DNA of 64,000 bases from Pseudomonas migulae (GCF_024169315.1 NZ_JALJWR010000001.1:4452501-4516500); one strand, 5' to 3'. Numbered from the stretch's first letter, positions 50,037-59,515 are shown. Notes: generated from the sequence alone by a model not told the origin. Made by a program: numbers and translations.

Positions 50037-50926
50037 TGAGCGCCCGTTACCAGATTTTCCACGACACCCATTATCACTACGACAGCCCGGTGTCCCTCGC
50101 CCAGCAATTGGCGCATCTTTGGCCGCGGGCCTGTGCCTGGCAGCGCTGTACCGAGCAGCAATTGCACATCAGTCCCGACCCGACGTCGCGCCGGGATGAG
50201 CTGGATGTGTTTGGCAATCCGCTGACCCGGCTGGCGTTTGAGCGGCCACACGATGAGTTATTGGTCAACGCCCGGCTCACCGTCGAGGTGCTGTCCCGGC
50301 CAATGCTCGATTTCAATCAATCACTGGCCTGGGAGGAAACCCGCAACGCGCTGACCTACAGCAGTCAGCCACTTTCTTCTGAATTGCTGGAAGCTTGCCG
50401 TTACCGATTCGAATCGCCCTATGTGCATTTGAAGCGCAACTTCGTCGAGTTCTCGGAAAGCTGTTTCCCGGCGGGCCGCCCGCTGTTGCTCGGCGTTCAG
50501 GCGCTGATGGAGAAAATCTTCAGCGAGTTCACCTTCGACGCCGAAGCGACCCAAGTGGCGACACCGCTGGTGGAAGTGCTGGAGCGCCGGCGCGGGGTTT
50601 GCCAGGACTTCGCTCACTTGATGCTCGCTTGCGTGCGTTCCCGTGGGTTGGCGGCTCGTTACATCAGTGGCTACCTGCTGACCCAACCACCGCCGGGTCA
50701 ACCGCGACTGATCGGCGCCGACGCCTCTCACGCCTGGGTTTCGGTGTTTTGCCCGGCGCTGGGCTGGGTGGATTTCGATCCGACCAACAACGTGCAGCCG
50801 GCGCTCGAACACATCACCTTGGCCTGGGGTCGGGATTTTTCGGATGTCTCGCCGTTGCGGGGGGTGATTTTGGGGGGAGGTAATCACGATCCGGAAGTGC
50901 GTGTCACCGTGATGCCACTGGAGTAG
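50036..50926 (+). CDS. Transglutaminase family protein
   Basis: 296 aa. An N-terminal beta domain (YQIFHDTHYHYDSPVSLAQ) and a transglutaminase core with Cys189 (RGVCQDFAH), His232 (SHAW) and Asp248 (DFDPTNN), so the triad is intact. Such enzymes act as peptidases or amide transferases. It is translationally coupled to the ATP-grasp gene. No signal peptide, so it acts in the cytoplasm like its partners. A REP-like element follows. Confidence 0.92.
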   Translation: MSARYQIFHDTHYHYDSPVSLAQQLAHLWPRACAWQRCTEQQLHISPDPTSRRDELDVFGNPLTRLAFERPHDELLVNARLTVEVLSRPMLDFNQSLAWEETRNALTYSSQPLSSELLEACRYRFESPYVHLKRNFVEFSESCFPAGRPLLLGVQALMEKIFSEFTFDAEATQVATPLVEVLERRRGVCQDFAHLMLACVRSRGLAARYISGYLLTQPPPGQPRLIGADASHAWVSVFCPALGWVDFDPTNNVQPALEHITLAWGRDFSDVSPLRGVILGGGNHDPEVRVTVMPLE

Positions 50927-50938
50927 CGCAGATCTAAT

Positions 50939-51028
50939 GTGGGAGCGGGCTTGCTCGCGAAAGCGGTCTGTCAGCCACAGCGGTGTTGGATGTGCCGCCG
51001 CTTTCGCGAGCAAGCCCGCTCCCACAGG
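50939..51028. repeat. REP-like palindrome, GTGGGAGCGGGC type
   Basis: Left GTGGGAGCGGGCTTGCTCGC, right GCGAGCAAGCCCGCTCCCAC, after the transglutaminase operon. Confidence 0.85.
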
Positions 51029-51151
51029 GGACATGTGTAAGGACTTTCGAATGGGGGGTGTTTCAGACTGGACTGTGAGGGTCAGCAGCGTAACTGCTGA
51101 CCCTGGACACAGATCCGGTGGGCCTGATCAGATCATCGGGCCCTGAGGGTC

Positions 51152-51343
51152 TCAGGCGTCGGGCGCCTGATCTTTCGGTGCTTCAACATCACTTTCTGCG
51201 GCCACTTCACCGTCTGTTTCCGGGTTCAGTGCGGCGGCTTCTTCTTCAGCTGTAGCTTTCTTGCGCTGAAGCTTTTCCTCTTTCTTCTGCTCCTTGGCCA
51301 AGTCTCTCTGACGTTTGGCGAAGGAATAATTAGGTTTAGCCAT
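51152..51343 (-). CDS. Small basic-acidic conserved protein
   Basis: 63 aa from the ATG at 51343 (MAKPNYSFAKRQRDLAKEQ). The first 35 residues are Lys/Arg/Glu-rich and would form a charged helix; the rest is Ala/Glu/Asp-rich and likely disordered. The frame continues upstream to a GTG at 51436, which would add 31 residues; GATCCTC complement GAGGATC precedes the ATG by about 5 bases, so I prefer 51343. Similar short proteins are common in Pseudomonas, with no known function. Confidence 0.7.
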   Translation of the reverse strand: MAKPNYSFAKRQRDLAKEQKKEEKLQRKKATAEEEAAALNPETDGEVAAESDVEAPKDQAPDA

Positions 51344-51411
51344 GGGCGATCCTCTGGGGTCGAAGGTGAGGTTGAGCGGCGCATATTCTGCCCTGTATCG
51401 GTGCCGAGCCG

Positions 51412-51999
51412 TTAGCTGGGTTTTTGCTCTGTCCACTTTGGCACCACGGTCGGCTGCCAGGCATCCAGCGCATCGATCAGGGTTTGCGGCGATTCGCTCA
51501 CTTGCAGCATGTCACGGTGTGCTTCTCGAACGAAGCCTTCGCCGACGATATGATCAAGAAAACCGGTCAATTTGCTGTAGAAACCGTTCACTTCCAGCAA
51601 CCCCAGCGGTTTGCCGTGGTAGCCGAGCTGGCCCCATGTCCAGACTTCGAACAGTTCTTCCAGGGTGCCCAGGCCGCCGGGCAGGGCGATGAACGCGTCG
51701 CTGAGTTCGGCCATCCGCGCTTTGCGCGCGTGCATGCCGTCGACCACTTCCAGGCGAGTCAGGCCGCTGTGGCCGATTTCCTTGTCCTTGAGGCTTTGCG
51801 GGATGATCCCGATCACTTCACCGCCGGCTGCCAGCGCGGCATCGGCGACGATTCCCATCAGCCCGACGGCGCCGCCGCCGTAGACCAGGGTCAGCTTGCG
51901 CTCGGCCAATGCCCGCCCGAGGGCGACAGCGGCTTCACGATAAGCCGGGTTGGTGCCGGTGCTGGCACCGCAAAATACACAAACGGATGCTAAAGACAT
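51412..51999 (-). CDS. LOG-family (TIGR00730) cytokinin riboside phosphoribohydrolase-like protein
   Basis: 195 aa from the ATG at 51999 ([13 protein letters not shown]). The Rossmann fold motif GGGAVGLMG and the LOG signature PGGLGTLEE are intact. Bacterial homologues hydrolyse nucleoside 5'-monophosphates, releasing the base; a role in cytokinin formation is possible but not implied by the sequence. It runs opposite to azurin. Confidence 0.92.
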   Translation of the reverse strand: MSLASVCVFCGASTGTNPAYREAAVALGRALAERKLTLVYGGGAVGLMGIVADAALAAGGEVIGIIPQSLKDKEIGHSGLTRLEVVDGMHARKARMAELSDAFIALPGGLGTLEELFEVWTWGQLGYHGKPLGLLEVNGFYSKLTGFLDHIVGEGFVREAHRDMLQVSESPQTLIDALDAWQPTVVPKWTEQKPS

Positions 52000-52058
52000 G
52001 CCTTGCTCCAGGGTCAGGATGGCCACAGAGTAAAGGCAGAGGCGCGACGCTCCAAGGT

Positions 52059-52148
52059 CTAAACTTCGCGCTGGGACGTTTCACAGGTGCCACTGGCGCC
52101 GCAGGCGTAAGCGGCGAGCAAACTGCACAAAAAGCTGTTGATGGACAT
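52059..52148 (-). CDS. Possible 29-aa protein with three cysteines
   Basis: The frame reads [20 protein letters not shown] and nine more residues, with Cys at 8, 16 and 22. GGAG is 7 bases upstream of the ATG at 52148. It is shorter than normal gene prediction limits. It lies between the LOG gene and azurin. No family was recognised; it may be an unused frame. Confidence 0.35.
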   Translation of the reverse strand: MSINSFLCSLLAAYACGASGTCETSQREV

Positions 52149-52256
52149 GACAGACGCTCCGGATAAGTGATGACGACCTGATGATAGGGCCGCCCTAGAC
52201 GTCTGGCTGGTAGATTGTTTCGATTGGTGTCATAGCGCTAAAGTTGTATACAATTT

Positions 52257-52270
52257 TTGATTCAGGTCAT
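52257..52270 (+). promoter_or_regulatory. Possible ANR/FNR-type site upstream of azurin
   Basis: TTGATTCAGGTCAT against the consensus TTGAT-N4-ATCAA: the left half is complete, the right half matches 3 of 5. Azurin is oxygen-regulated through ANR in P. aeruginosa. The rest of the 343-base gap holds only the small frame at 52059-52148. Confidence 0.35.
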
Positions 52271-52342
52271 AGGAACTTGCGAAGTTTTCAGGCAGTCTTC
52301 TGTCCATTCGCACTTTTGTTAACCCTGCCTTGGAGATTCACC

Positions 52343-52789
52343 ATGTTTGCCAAACTTGTTGCGGTATCCCTGCTGACACTGGCCAGCAGCCAACTGATGG
52401 CTGCCGAGTGCAAGACGACCATCGACTCCACCGATCAAATGTCCTTCAACACCAAGGCCATTGAAATCGACAAAAGCTGCAAGACTTTCACCGTTGAACT
52501 GACCCACTCCGGCAACCTGCCGAAAAACGTGATGGGCCATAACTGGGTGCTGAGCAAAGAGGCTGACATGCAGCCGATCGCCACCGATGGCCTGGCCGCT
52601 GGTATCGACAAGAACTACCTGAAGGAAGGTGATGCGCGCGTTATCGCCCATACCAAAATCATCGGCGCCAAGGAAACCGACTCGGTGACTTTCGATGTGT
52701 CGAAGCTTGATGCGGCCGAGAAATACGGCTTCTTCTGCTCGTTCCCCGGCCACATCTCGATGATGAAAGGTACGGTTACGCTGAAGTAA
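52343..52789 (+). CDS. azu: Azurin
   Basis: 148 aa with a 20-residue signal peptide ([20 protein letters not shown], cut before AECKT). The mature blue-copper protein has all ligands: Gly-His in NVMGHNW, and Cys, His and Met in [12 protein letters not shown]. The Cys3-Cys26-type disulfide pair (AECKT, DKSCKT) is present. Periplasmic one-electron carrier to nitrite reductase or cytochrome oxidases. TTGGAG precedes the ATG. Confidence 0.97.
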   Translation: MFAKLVAVSLLTLASSQLMAAECKTTIDSTDQMSFNTKAIEIDKSCKTFTVELTHSGNLPKNVMGHNWVLSKEADMQPIATDGLAAGIDKNYLKEGDARVIAHTKIIGAKETDSVTFDVSKLDAAEKYGFFCSFPGHISMMKGTVTLK

Positions 52790-52803
52790 GCGAATCGGGT
52801 CAT

Positions 52804-52834
52804 AAAAAAGCGTCCTGCGAGGGACGCTTTTTTT
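52804..52834 (+). terminator. Rho-independent terminator after azurin
   Basis: AAAAAAGCGTCC, loop TGCGA, GGACGCTTTTTTT. Confidence 0.9.
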
Positions 52835-52864
52835 GTGCCTGACGTTTGACCGAGTCATCGTTCA

Positions 52865-52953
52865 TCGCGGGCAAGCCACGCTCCCACAGGTTTTGTGTCG
52901 GACGCCGGCAATGGGCACGACACAAAACCTGTGGGAGCGTGGCTTGCCCGCGA
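52865..52953. repeat. REP-like palindrome with perfect 36-bp arms
   Basis: 52865-52900 and 52918-52953 are exact inverted complements; they include CACGCTCCCACAGG and ACACAAAACCTG and are separated by 17 bases. GTGGGAGCGTGGC type, between convergent azurin and nadE. Confidence 0.9.
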
Positions 52954-52979
52954 AGGCGTCGGTCCAGACACCGCCTTAC

Positions 52980-53807
52980 TTAGGGTGCAAACGGCATCAC
53001 CCGCTTGTGATGGGTCTTTTTATACGTATCGCAAATGATCTTGAACGCTTCCTCACGCACCGGCTCACCGTGCAGGAATGCATCGATCTCGGCGTAGGTC
53101 ACGCCGTGGGACGCTTCGTCCGGTTTGCCCGGGGACAGGTCTTCCAGGTCGGCGGTCGGGACTTTTTCCACCAGCGATTCCGGCGCACCGAAGTTACGGG
53201 CTATGGCCCGGACCTGGTTTTTCACCAGGCCGCTCAACGGTGCCAGGTCGCACGCGCCGTCACCGAACTTGGTGAAGAAGCCCATCACTGCTTCCGCCGC
53301 GTGGTCGGTGCCGATCACCAGGCCATGCGCCGCGCCGGCGATGGTGTACTGGGCGACCATGCGCATCCGCGCCTTGGTGTTGCCGAGGACGAAATCCACC
53401 GAAACCGCGTGCTTGCCTTCGAAGGCTGCCACTTCATTGGCCAGGGATTTGACCGCCGGGCCGATGTTCACGGTATGACGCTCGTCTGGCTTGATGAAGT
53501 CCACCGAAGCCTGTGCGTCGTGCTCGTCGAACTGGGTTTCGTACGGCAGGCGCACGGCGATGAACTTGTAGCTGTCATCACCGGTGCGGGCGCGCAGTTC
53601 GCGCATGGCGCGCTGGGCCAGCAGGCCTGCGGTCAGGGAATCGACTCCGCCGCTGATACCGAGCACGAGGGTCTTGAGCCCGGAATTGACCAGGCAATCC
53701 TGAATGAAGGTAATGCGCCGGGCGATTTCCGCCTCGAGAGCGGCTTTGTCGGCGAATGGGGGTTGAACCTTGAGCTGCTCAGCAATCTCACGCTGTACGG
53801 CTTGCAT
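52980..53807 (-). CDS. nadE: NH3-dependent NAD(+) synthetase
   Basis: 275 aa from the ATG at 53807, the same length as E. coli NadE. PP-loop motif LGISGGVDS; the family segment [20 protein letters not shown] is present. Uses ATP and ammonia to amidate deamido-NAD. Starts 4 bases after the pncB stop, so both are in one operon for nicotinate salvage. Confidence 0.96.
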   Translation of the reverse strand: MQAVQREIAEQLKVQPPFADKAALEAEIARRITFIQDCLVNSGLKTLVLGISGGVDSLTAGLLAQRAMRELRARTGDDSYKFIAVRLPYETQFDEHDAQASVDFIKPDERHTVNIGPAVKSLANEVAAFEGKHAVSVDFVLGNTKARMRMVAQYTIAGAAHGLVIGTDHAAEAVMGFFTKFGDGACDLAPLSGLVKNQVRAIARNFGAPESLVEKVPTADLEDLSPGKPDEASHGVTYAEIDAFLHGEPVREEAFKIICDTYKKTHHKRVMPFAP

Positions 53808-53811
53808 GAAT

Positions 53812-55038
53812 TCACTCCTTGCTTGGTGTGCTGGAAAGGGCGGCAGGAACTTTGAAAACGTGTCGCAAATAGGCGACGAAATTCGGGTCTTTGCAGTGAG
53901 TCTTGCCAGGCTCGTCGGAGATCTTTGCCACCGGTTGGCCATTGCAGGCCGCCATTTTAAGCACGATGCTCATCGGTTCAACACCTGGAATATCGCACGT
54001 CAGGTTGGTGCCGATGCCGAAGCTGACATTGATCCGACCGCGTAACGCGCGAAATATTTCCAGCGCCTTGGGCAGCGTCAGACTGTCGGAGAACGTCAGC
54101 GTCTTGCTCATCGGGTCGATGCCCAGCTTTTGATAGTGGGCGATCGCCTTTTCTGCCCAGATCACCGGATCACCGGAATCGTGGCGCAGGCCGTCGAAGA
54201 GCTTGGCAAAGTACAGGTCGAAATCGTTGAGGAAGGCATCCATGGTGATGCAGTCAGTCAACGCGATCCCCAGCAGGCCGCGGTACTCGCGGACCCAGCA
54301 ATCGAGGGCGGCAATCTGGCTGTCGATCAGTCGCGGGCCGAGTTGCTGGTGGGCCATGATCCATTCGTGGGCCATGGTGCCCAGCGGTTTCATGTCCAGT
54401 TCCCGGGACAAATGCACGTTGCTGGTGCCGACGAAACGTCCGGGGAAGTCGTGCTTGAGGACGTTCACCACTTCTTCCTGCACGCGGTAGGAAAAGCGAC
54501 GACGGGTGCCGAAATCGGCTACCTGCAATTCGGACAATTCGTCGCTGCTGGCGTTGGCGGTCAGCCAGTCGAACTTGCGATAGAGCTGCTCGCGGGCCTG
54601 CTCCAGAACGATGTCCCGGTAGCGATAGCGGTTGCGCACTTCGCTGACGATGGACAGCAGCGGGACTTCAAAAAGAATCACATGCAGCCATGGCCCGCGC
54701 AGGCGGATAAACAGCTCGCCGTTTTCGATTCCGGTGTGAACGTAGCGCAGGTTGAAGCGGAACAACCCGAGAAAGCGCAGGAAATCCGGCTTCATGAAGC
54801 TGATGCGCTCCATGAAACTCAACTGGTCGGCGCTCAGGCTCAATTCGGCCAGGCGCTCGATCTGGAAGCGGATCTCCGCCAGGTACGGGCGCAGGTCTTC
54901 ACTGTTGCGGCAACGAAACTCCCATTCGACGTCCACGTTCGGGTAGTTGTGCAGCACCGCCTGCATCATCGTCAGTTTGTAGAAGTCGGTGTCGAGCAGG
55001 TTCTGCACGATGCGATCGGCAAACACACTCTCGCTCAT
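53812..55038 (-). CDS. pncB: Nicotinate phosphoribosyltransferase
   Basis: 408 aa from the ATG at 55038, with GGAG 9 bases upstream; a GTG at 55053 is in frame. [14 protein letters not shown] is the N-terminal signature and GTMAHEW carries the His (about residue 224) that is phosphorylated by ATP. Makes nicotinate mononucleotide for NAD salvage. nadE follows immediately. Confidence 0.96.
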   Translation of the reverse strand: MSESVFADRIVQNLLDTDFYKLTMMQAVLHNYPNVDVEWEFRCRNSEDLRPYLAEIRFQIERLAELSLSADQLSFMERISFMKPDFLRFLGLFRFNLRYVHTGIENGELFIRLRGPWLHVILFEVPLLSIVSEVRNRYRYRDIVLEQAREQLYRKFDWLTANASSDELSELQVADFGTRRRFSYRVQEEVVNVLKHDFPGRFVGTSNVHLSRELDMKPLGTMAHEWIMAHQQLGPRLIDSQIAALDCWVREYRGLLGIALTDCITMDAFLNDFDLYFAKLFDGLRHDSGDPVIWAEKAIAHYQKLGIDPMSKTLTFSDSLTLPKALEIFRALRGRINVSFGIGTNLTCDIPGVEPMSIVLKMAACNGQPVAKISDEPGKTHCKDPNFVAYLRHVFKVPAALSSTPSKE

Positions 55039-55121
55039 AACGGGGTTCTCCACATTGAATACGCATAGTGGCGCATAGGGGTGGTGGTGATTGCCAGTGA
55101 TTTTTCAGGTTGCTGGAGATC

Positions 55122-55214
55122 CCTGTGGGGGCGGGCTTGCCCGCGAAAGCGGTTTATCAGTCACATTGATGCTGGATGTGATGACGCCTTCGCGGGCAAG
55201 CCCGCTCCCACAGG
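55122..55214. repeat. REP-like palindrome, GTGGGGGCGGGC type
   Basis: Left CTGTGGGGGCGGGCTTGCCC, right GGGCAAGCCCGCTCCCACAG, between pncB and the LysR gene. Confidence 0.8.
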
Positions 55215-55229
55215 GGGGAGTGTGAAGCT

Positions 55230-56141
55230 TTAAATTTGCGGAATTTCCGGGCTATCAATCTGCTCCAGCATCCACTTCACAAAATCCCGCACCTTGGGCA
55301 CTTCCGCAGAATGTTCCGGGTACGCCAGGTAATACGCGTCGGAACTGGGCATCGCGTGCTGCCAGGGTATGACCAGTTTGCCGTCGGCCAATTCCTCTTC
55401 CACCAGAAAACGCGGCAACAATGCCACGCCGCAGCCGACCTGCGCGGCGCGGATGCACATGTAGAAGGTTTCGAAACGCGGGCCGTGGTAGCTGTGTTCG
55501 GTGTGGTAACCCTGACTGTCGAACCAGTCGTGCCAGGCCTGTGGTCGGGAGGCGTTTTGCAGCAGGACCAGGTCGGTGAGCTGGGTGGGATCAGTAAACG
55601 GTGTCGCCGGCAGGCTACCCGGTGCACACACGGGAACCAGCTCCTCGCCGAACAGCTTCAGGCATTCGGTGCGGGGCCGTGAGCCCTGGCCGAAATAGAA
55701 CGCCAGATCGCTGCGACCTTGCAGCAGGTCGTCGGCTTCCTGCTCGCTGCACAGGTCGAGATGGATCGATGGGTGACGCAGGCGCCAACCTTTCAAACGG
55801 GGCACCAGCCAGCGGGCGCCAAAGGTCGGAGGAGTGGAAACGCGCAAGACTTCGGTTTCCCCACCGTAGGAACGCAGGTAGTGGGTCGACATCTCGACTT
55901 GCGTGAGGATTTTTCGTACCTCAACCAGGTACAAATCACCGGCCGGGGTCATTTGCAGGCGTCGACGCACCCGGCGGAACAACAGGTGTTGCAACAATTC
56001 TTCCAGTTGCGCGACCTGTTTGCTGACCGCGCTCTGGGTCAGGTTCAGCTCTTCGGCGGCCCGTGTGAAGCTCAAATGCCGGGTCACGGCCTCGAAACAC
56101 TGCAGCGCGGTGATCGACGGCAGGTAACGTTTATTCAGCAT
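55230..56141 (-). CDS. LysR-type transcriptional regulator of the ama operon
   Basis: 303 aa from the ATG at 56141, preceded by AAGGAC; the frame runs 12 codons further upstream. The N-terminal winged helix (ITALQCFEAVTRHLSFTRAA and EELNLTQSAVSKQVAQLE) is joined to a GcvA-like effector domain. It is divergent from amaB with 174 bases between starts, the classic LysR arrangement, so it probably controls amaB-amaA. Effector unknown; a lysine-pathway intermediate is the obvious guess. Confidence 0.88.
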   Translation of the reverse strand: MLNKRYLPSITALQCFEAVTRHLSFTRAAEELNLTQSAVSKQVAQLEELLQHLLFRRVRRRLQMTPAGDLYLVEVRKILTQVEMSTHYLRSYGGETEVLRVSTPPTFGARWLVPRLKGWRLRHPSIHLDLCSEQEADDLLQGRSDLAFYFGQGSRPRTECLKLFGEELVPVCAPGSLPATPFTDPTQLTDLVLLQNASRPQAWHDWFDSQGYHTEHSYHGPRFETFYMCIRAAQVGCGVALLPRFLVEEELADGKLVIPWQHAMPSSDAYYLAYPEHSAEVPKVRDFVKWMLEQIDSPEIPQI

Positions 56142-56315
56142 GGGTTGTCCTTTTTCTTGTTTCTTTCTGACCAGCAATTCGCAGCATGAATAAACGGAAT
56201 GATATCTCTCTTAAAGGTCGTTTGTTGGGTAACCTCCGGCGAGCTAAAACTACAGGTCTGATCAGTCGTGATTTTCCGGCTGCACGTTTTCTGTTTTTTG
56301 CTCGAGGAGTGACCC

Positions 56316-57806
56316 ATGGTTGCCGCATTGCTTGATCGTCTAGGTGTGAACCCGGCCCTGTACCAGAACGGCAAAGTGCCGGTGCATTCGCCGATCGATG
56401 GCAGCAAGATCGCCTCTGTGAACTGGGAAGGCGCCGCTGAAGTCGAGCAGCACATCAGTCGCGCAGATCATGCGTTCGAATTGTGGCGCAAGGTCCCGGC
56501 TCCGCGCCGTGGCGAACTGGTGCGTCAACTGGGTGACATCCTGCGCGAATACAAGGCCGACCTCGGCGAGCTGGTTTCCTGGGAAGCCGGCAAGATCACT
56601 CAGGAAGGCCTGGGCGAAGTTCAGGAAATGATCGACATCTGCGATTTCGCAGTCGGCCTGTCCCGTCAGTTGTACGGTCTGACCATCGCTTCCGAACGCC
56701 CTGGCCACCACATGCGCGAGACCTGGCACCCACTGGGCATCGTTGGCGTGATCAGCGCGTTCAACTTCCCGGTGGCCGTCTGGGCCTGGAACACCACGCT
56801 GGCGCTGGTCTGCGGCAACCCGGTGATCTGGAAGCCGTCGGAGAAAACCCCGCTGACCGCACTGGCCTGCCAGGCACTGTTCGATCGCGTATTGAAAAAC
56901 TTCAGCGACGCCCCTCCGCATTTGAGCCAAGTCATTATTGGTGGCCGCGATGCTGGCGAAGCGCTGGTCGATGACCCGCGTGTCGCGCTGATCAGCGCCA
57001 CCGGCAGCACCCGCATGGGGCGCGAAGTGGCGCCGAAAATCGCCGCACGTTTTGCGCGCAGCATTCTGGAACTGGGCGGTAACAACGCCATGATCCTCGG
57101 CCCAAGCGCCGACCTGGACATGGCCGTTCGCGCGATCCTGTTCAGCGCCGTCGGCACCGCCGGCCAGCGTTGCACCACCCTGCGTCGCCTGATCGCTCAC
57201 GAATCGGTGAAGGAAGAAATCGTTACCCGCCTGAAGGCCGCTTACTCGAAAGTGCGCATCGGCAATCCGCTGGAAGGCAACCTGATCGGCCCGCTGATCG
57301 ACAAACACAGCTTCGACAACATGCAAGACGCGCTGGAGCAGGCGTTGAGCGAAGGCGGTCGGGTCTTCGGCGGCAAGCGTCAGCTGGAAGACAAATACCC
57401 GAACGCTTACTACGTCTCGCCGGCTATCGTTGAAATGCCGGAGCAGAGTGACGTGGTCTGCCACGAAACCTTTGCACCGATCCTGTACGTGGTCGGTTAC
57501 AAGGACTTCGACGAAGCGCTGCGCCTGAACAACGCCGTGCCACAAGGCCTGTCCTCGTGCATCTTCACCACCGACGTGCGTGAAGCCGAGCAGTTCATGT
57601 CGGCGGTCGGCAGCGACTGCGGCATCGCCAACGTCAACATCGGCCCGAGCGGTGCGGAAATCGGCGGTGCGTTTGGCGGCGAGAAAGAGACGGGCGGTGG
57701 TCGTGAGTCGGGCTCCGATGCATGGCGCGGGTACATGCGCCGCCAGACCAACACCGTGAACTATTCGCTGGAGTTGCCGTTGGCTCAAGGGATTACGTTC
57801 GACTGA
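56316..57806 (+). CDS. amaB: L-piperidine-6-carboxylate (aminoadipate semialdehyde) dehydrogenase AmaB
   Basis: 496 aa. Aldehyde dehydrogenase superfamily with the catalytic Glu in LELGGNN and the Cys in AGQRCTTLRR. High similarity in layout to the AmaB/Pcd/ALDH7 group, which oxidises the semialdehyde form of piperideine-6-carboxylate to 2-aminoadipate. GAGGAGT precedes the ATG. amaA follows 117 bases later with a REP-like element in between, so the two may be co-transcribed. Confidence 0.9.
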   Translation: MVAALLDRLGVNPALYQNGKVPVHSPIDGSKIASVNWEGAAEVEQHISRADHAFELWRKVPAPRRGELVRQLGDILREYKADLGELVSWEAGKITQEGLGEVQEMIDICDFAVGLSRQLYGLTIASERPGHHMRETWHPLGIVGVISAFNFPVAVWAWNTTLALVCGNPVIWKPSEKTPLTALACQALFDRVLKNFSDAPPHLSQVIIGGRDAGEALVDDPRVALISATGSTRMGREVAPKIAARFARSILELGGNNAMILGPSADLDMAVRAILFSAVGTAGQRCTTLRRLIAHESVKEEIVTRLKAAYSKVRIGNPLEGNLIGPLIDKHSFDNMQDALEQALSEGGRVFGGKRQLEDKYPNAYYVSPAIVEMPEQSDVVCHETFAPILYVVGYKDFDEALRLNNAVPQGLSSCIFTTDVREAEQFMSAVGSDCGIANVNIGPSGAEIGGAFGGEKETGGGRESGSDAWRGYMRRQTNTVNYSLELPLAQGITFD

Positions 57807-57813
57807 TGGGCCC

Positions 57814-57880
57814 CTTCGCGGGCAAGCCTCGCTCCTACAGGTTTTAAGTGATCCTGTAGGAGCGAGGCTTGCCCGCGAAG
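57814..57880. repeat. REP-like palindrome, GTAGGAGCGAGGC type
   Basis: 28-bp perfect arms 57814-57841 and 57853-57880 (CTTCGCGGGCAAGCCTCGC and complement), loop 11 bases, between amaB and amaA. May attenuate or stabilise the transcript. Confidence 0.9.
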
Positions 57881-57923
57881 CTTCTGCTTTTGTTGTTTGT
57901 TAGGTTTCTGTTGGAGTCTGGCA

Positions 57924-59207
57924 ATGCCGTTACGCGAAGAGTGTCTGTGGGAAAAACTGACGCCGCAAAGGCCCGACAACGGGTTGCTCAAGGGCGAGGT
58001 GAAGGTCGATGTCTGCGTCATCGGCGCCGGGTTCACCGGTCTGTCGGCGGCGGTACATTTGCTGGAACAAGGCAAGACGGTATGCGTGCTGGAAGCCCAT
58101 CGTGCCGGTCATGGCGGTTCGGGTCGCAACGTCGGGCTGGTCAACGCCGGGATGTGGATTCCACCGGACGACATCGAAGCGGGGTTCGGCGAAGCGGTGG
58201 GCAGTCAGCTCAACCGCATGCTCGGCGCAGCACCGTCCCTGGTGTTCAGCCTCGTGGACAAATACAACATCGATTGCCAGTTGCGCCGCGAGGGCACGCT
58301 GCACATGGCGCATAACGCCCGTGGCGAAGCGGACTTGCGCAGTCGTGAAGAACAATGGAAACGTCGCGGCGCCCCCGTCGAACTCCTGACCGGTCAAGCC
58401 TGCGAACAGGCCACCGGCACCAAAAAAATTGCCGCCGCACTGCTTGATCGACGTGCTGGCACGATCAACCCGATGGCCTACACTACGGGGCTGGCCAACG
58501 CGGCCATCGGCCTCGGCGGTCAGCTGTTCGATCATTCTCCCGTGACCCGGCTCGAACGTCAGGGCCAGAAGTGGTCAGTGCAGACCGCACAGGGTTCGGT
58601 GCTCGCCGAGCAAGTGGTCATCGCTTCCAACGCCTACACCGAAGGCGACTGGACGGAGCTTCGACGCAATTTCTTCCCCGGTTATTACTATCAGGTGGCT
58701 TCGGTGCCGCTGACTGAAGACGCCGCACAGCAAATCCTGCCCGGTGGCCAGGGTTCCTGGGACACACGCCAGGTGCTCAGCAGTATTCGTCGCGATAAAG
58801 ACGGTCGCCTGTTGCTCGGCAGTCTGGGCAATGGCAATCAGAAGCCGACCTGGTTCCTCAAGGCGTGGGCCGATCGGGTTCAGCAGCACTATTTCCCGTA
58901 CCTCAAACCGGTGGAGTGGGAGTGCACCTGGACCGGTTGCATCGCCTTCACCCCCGATCATTTGATGCGCCTGTTCGAGCCGGCGCCCGGTTTAGTGGCA
59001 GTCACCGGCTACAACGGCCGGGGCGTGACGACTGGCACTGTCGTGGGCAAAGCCTTTGCCGATTATTTGTGTAACGGAAATCCTCAGGCACTGCCAATTC
59101 CCTTCGCACCCATGCAGCCGCTGGCTGGGGCAGGGCTGCGTAGCTGTCTTTATGAAGCGGGGTTTTCGCTGTATCACGCGGGCCAGTGCTTGCGGATCGT
59201 GATTTGA
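57924..59207 (+). CDS. amaA: L-pipecolate oxidase AmaA (FAD-dependent)
   Basis: 427 aa from the ATG at 57924 with TTGGAG upstream. FAD-binding Rossmann motif VIGAGFTGLSAAVHL at the N terminus, a DAO-type fold, and a C-terminal GYNGRGVTTGTVVGKAFAD. Oxidises L-pipecolate to piperideine-6-carboxylate, the substrate of AmaB. The amaB-amaA pair with a LysR gene matches the P. putida lysine catabolic locus. Electrons would go to FAD and the respiratory chain. Confidence 0.88.
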   Translation: MPLREECLWEKLTPQRPDNGLLKGEVKVDVCVIGAGFTGLSAAVHLLEQGKTVCVLEAHRAGHGGSGRNVGLVNAGMWIPPDDIEAGFGEAVGSQLNRMLGAAPSLVFSLVDKYNIDCQLRREGTLHMAHNARGEADLRSREEQWKRRGAPVELLTGQACEQATGTKKIAAALLDRRAGTINPMAYTTGLANAAIGLGGQLFDHSPVTRLERQGQKWSVQTAQGSVLAEQVVIASNAYTEGDWTELRRNFFPGYYYQVASVPLTEDAAQQILPGGQGSWDTRQVLSSIRRDKDGRLLLGSLGNGNQKPTWFLKAWADRVQQHYFPYLKPVEWECTWTGCIAFTPDHLMRLFEPAPGLVAVTGYNGRGVTTGTVVGKAFADYLCNGNPQALPIPFAPMQPLAGAGLRSCLYEAGFSLYHAGQCLRIVI

Positions 59208-59285
59208 TTGTTGAAATTTGTTGCGGGGAGCGGCGCTTTTCGGCGCAGCGACTAGCCTGTAAAAGGTGCGGGTTGTAGCAGTACC

Positions 59286-59300
59286 GCACCAGCAGTGTGC
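59286..59300 (+). promoter_or_regulatory. Possible NtrC-type enhancer site upstream of braC
   Basis: GCACCAGCAGTGTGC fits the dyad GCACC-N5-GGTGC with one mismatch. It lies about 200 bases before a sigma-54 promoter, a suitable distance for an enhancer-binding activator. No other clear site was seen in 59208-59499. Confidence 0.35.
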
Positions 59301-59499
59301 ACTTCGGTGACGAACGTTGTTACAGGCTGGTTGCACGTCGTTTGGCGCCGCGGTTGCAATGATGGCGCATGCGGGTTGCGCCTTTAAAAATAAATGGTTT
59401 CACCTTCCGCGGTTTAGACGGTTGCACGCCCAATGAAAATGGGCTCGAAACAGTCGAAAAAACAATAAAGCAGCGACTTTTTTCAGAATAAAAAACCGA

Positions 59500-59515
59500 T
59501 GGCACGGCCCTTGCT
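59500..59515 (+). promoter_or_regulatory. Sigma-54 promoter of braC
   Basis: TGGCACGGCCCTTGCT is a perfect match to TGGCACG-N4-TTGCT. Predicted transcription start near 59526, leader about 45 bases. Confidence 0.85.
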
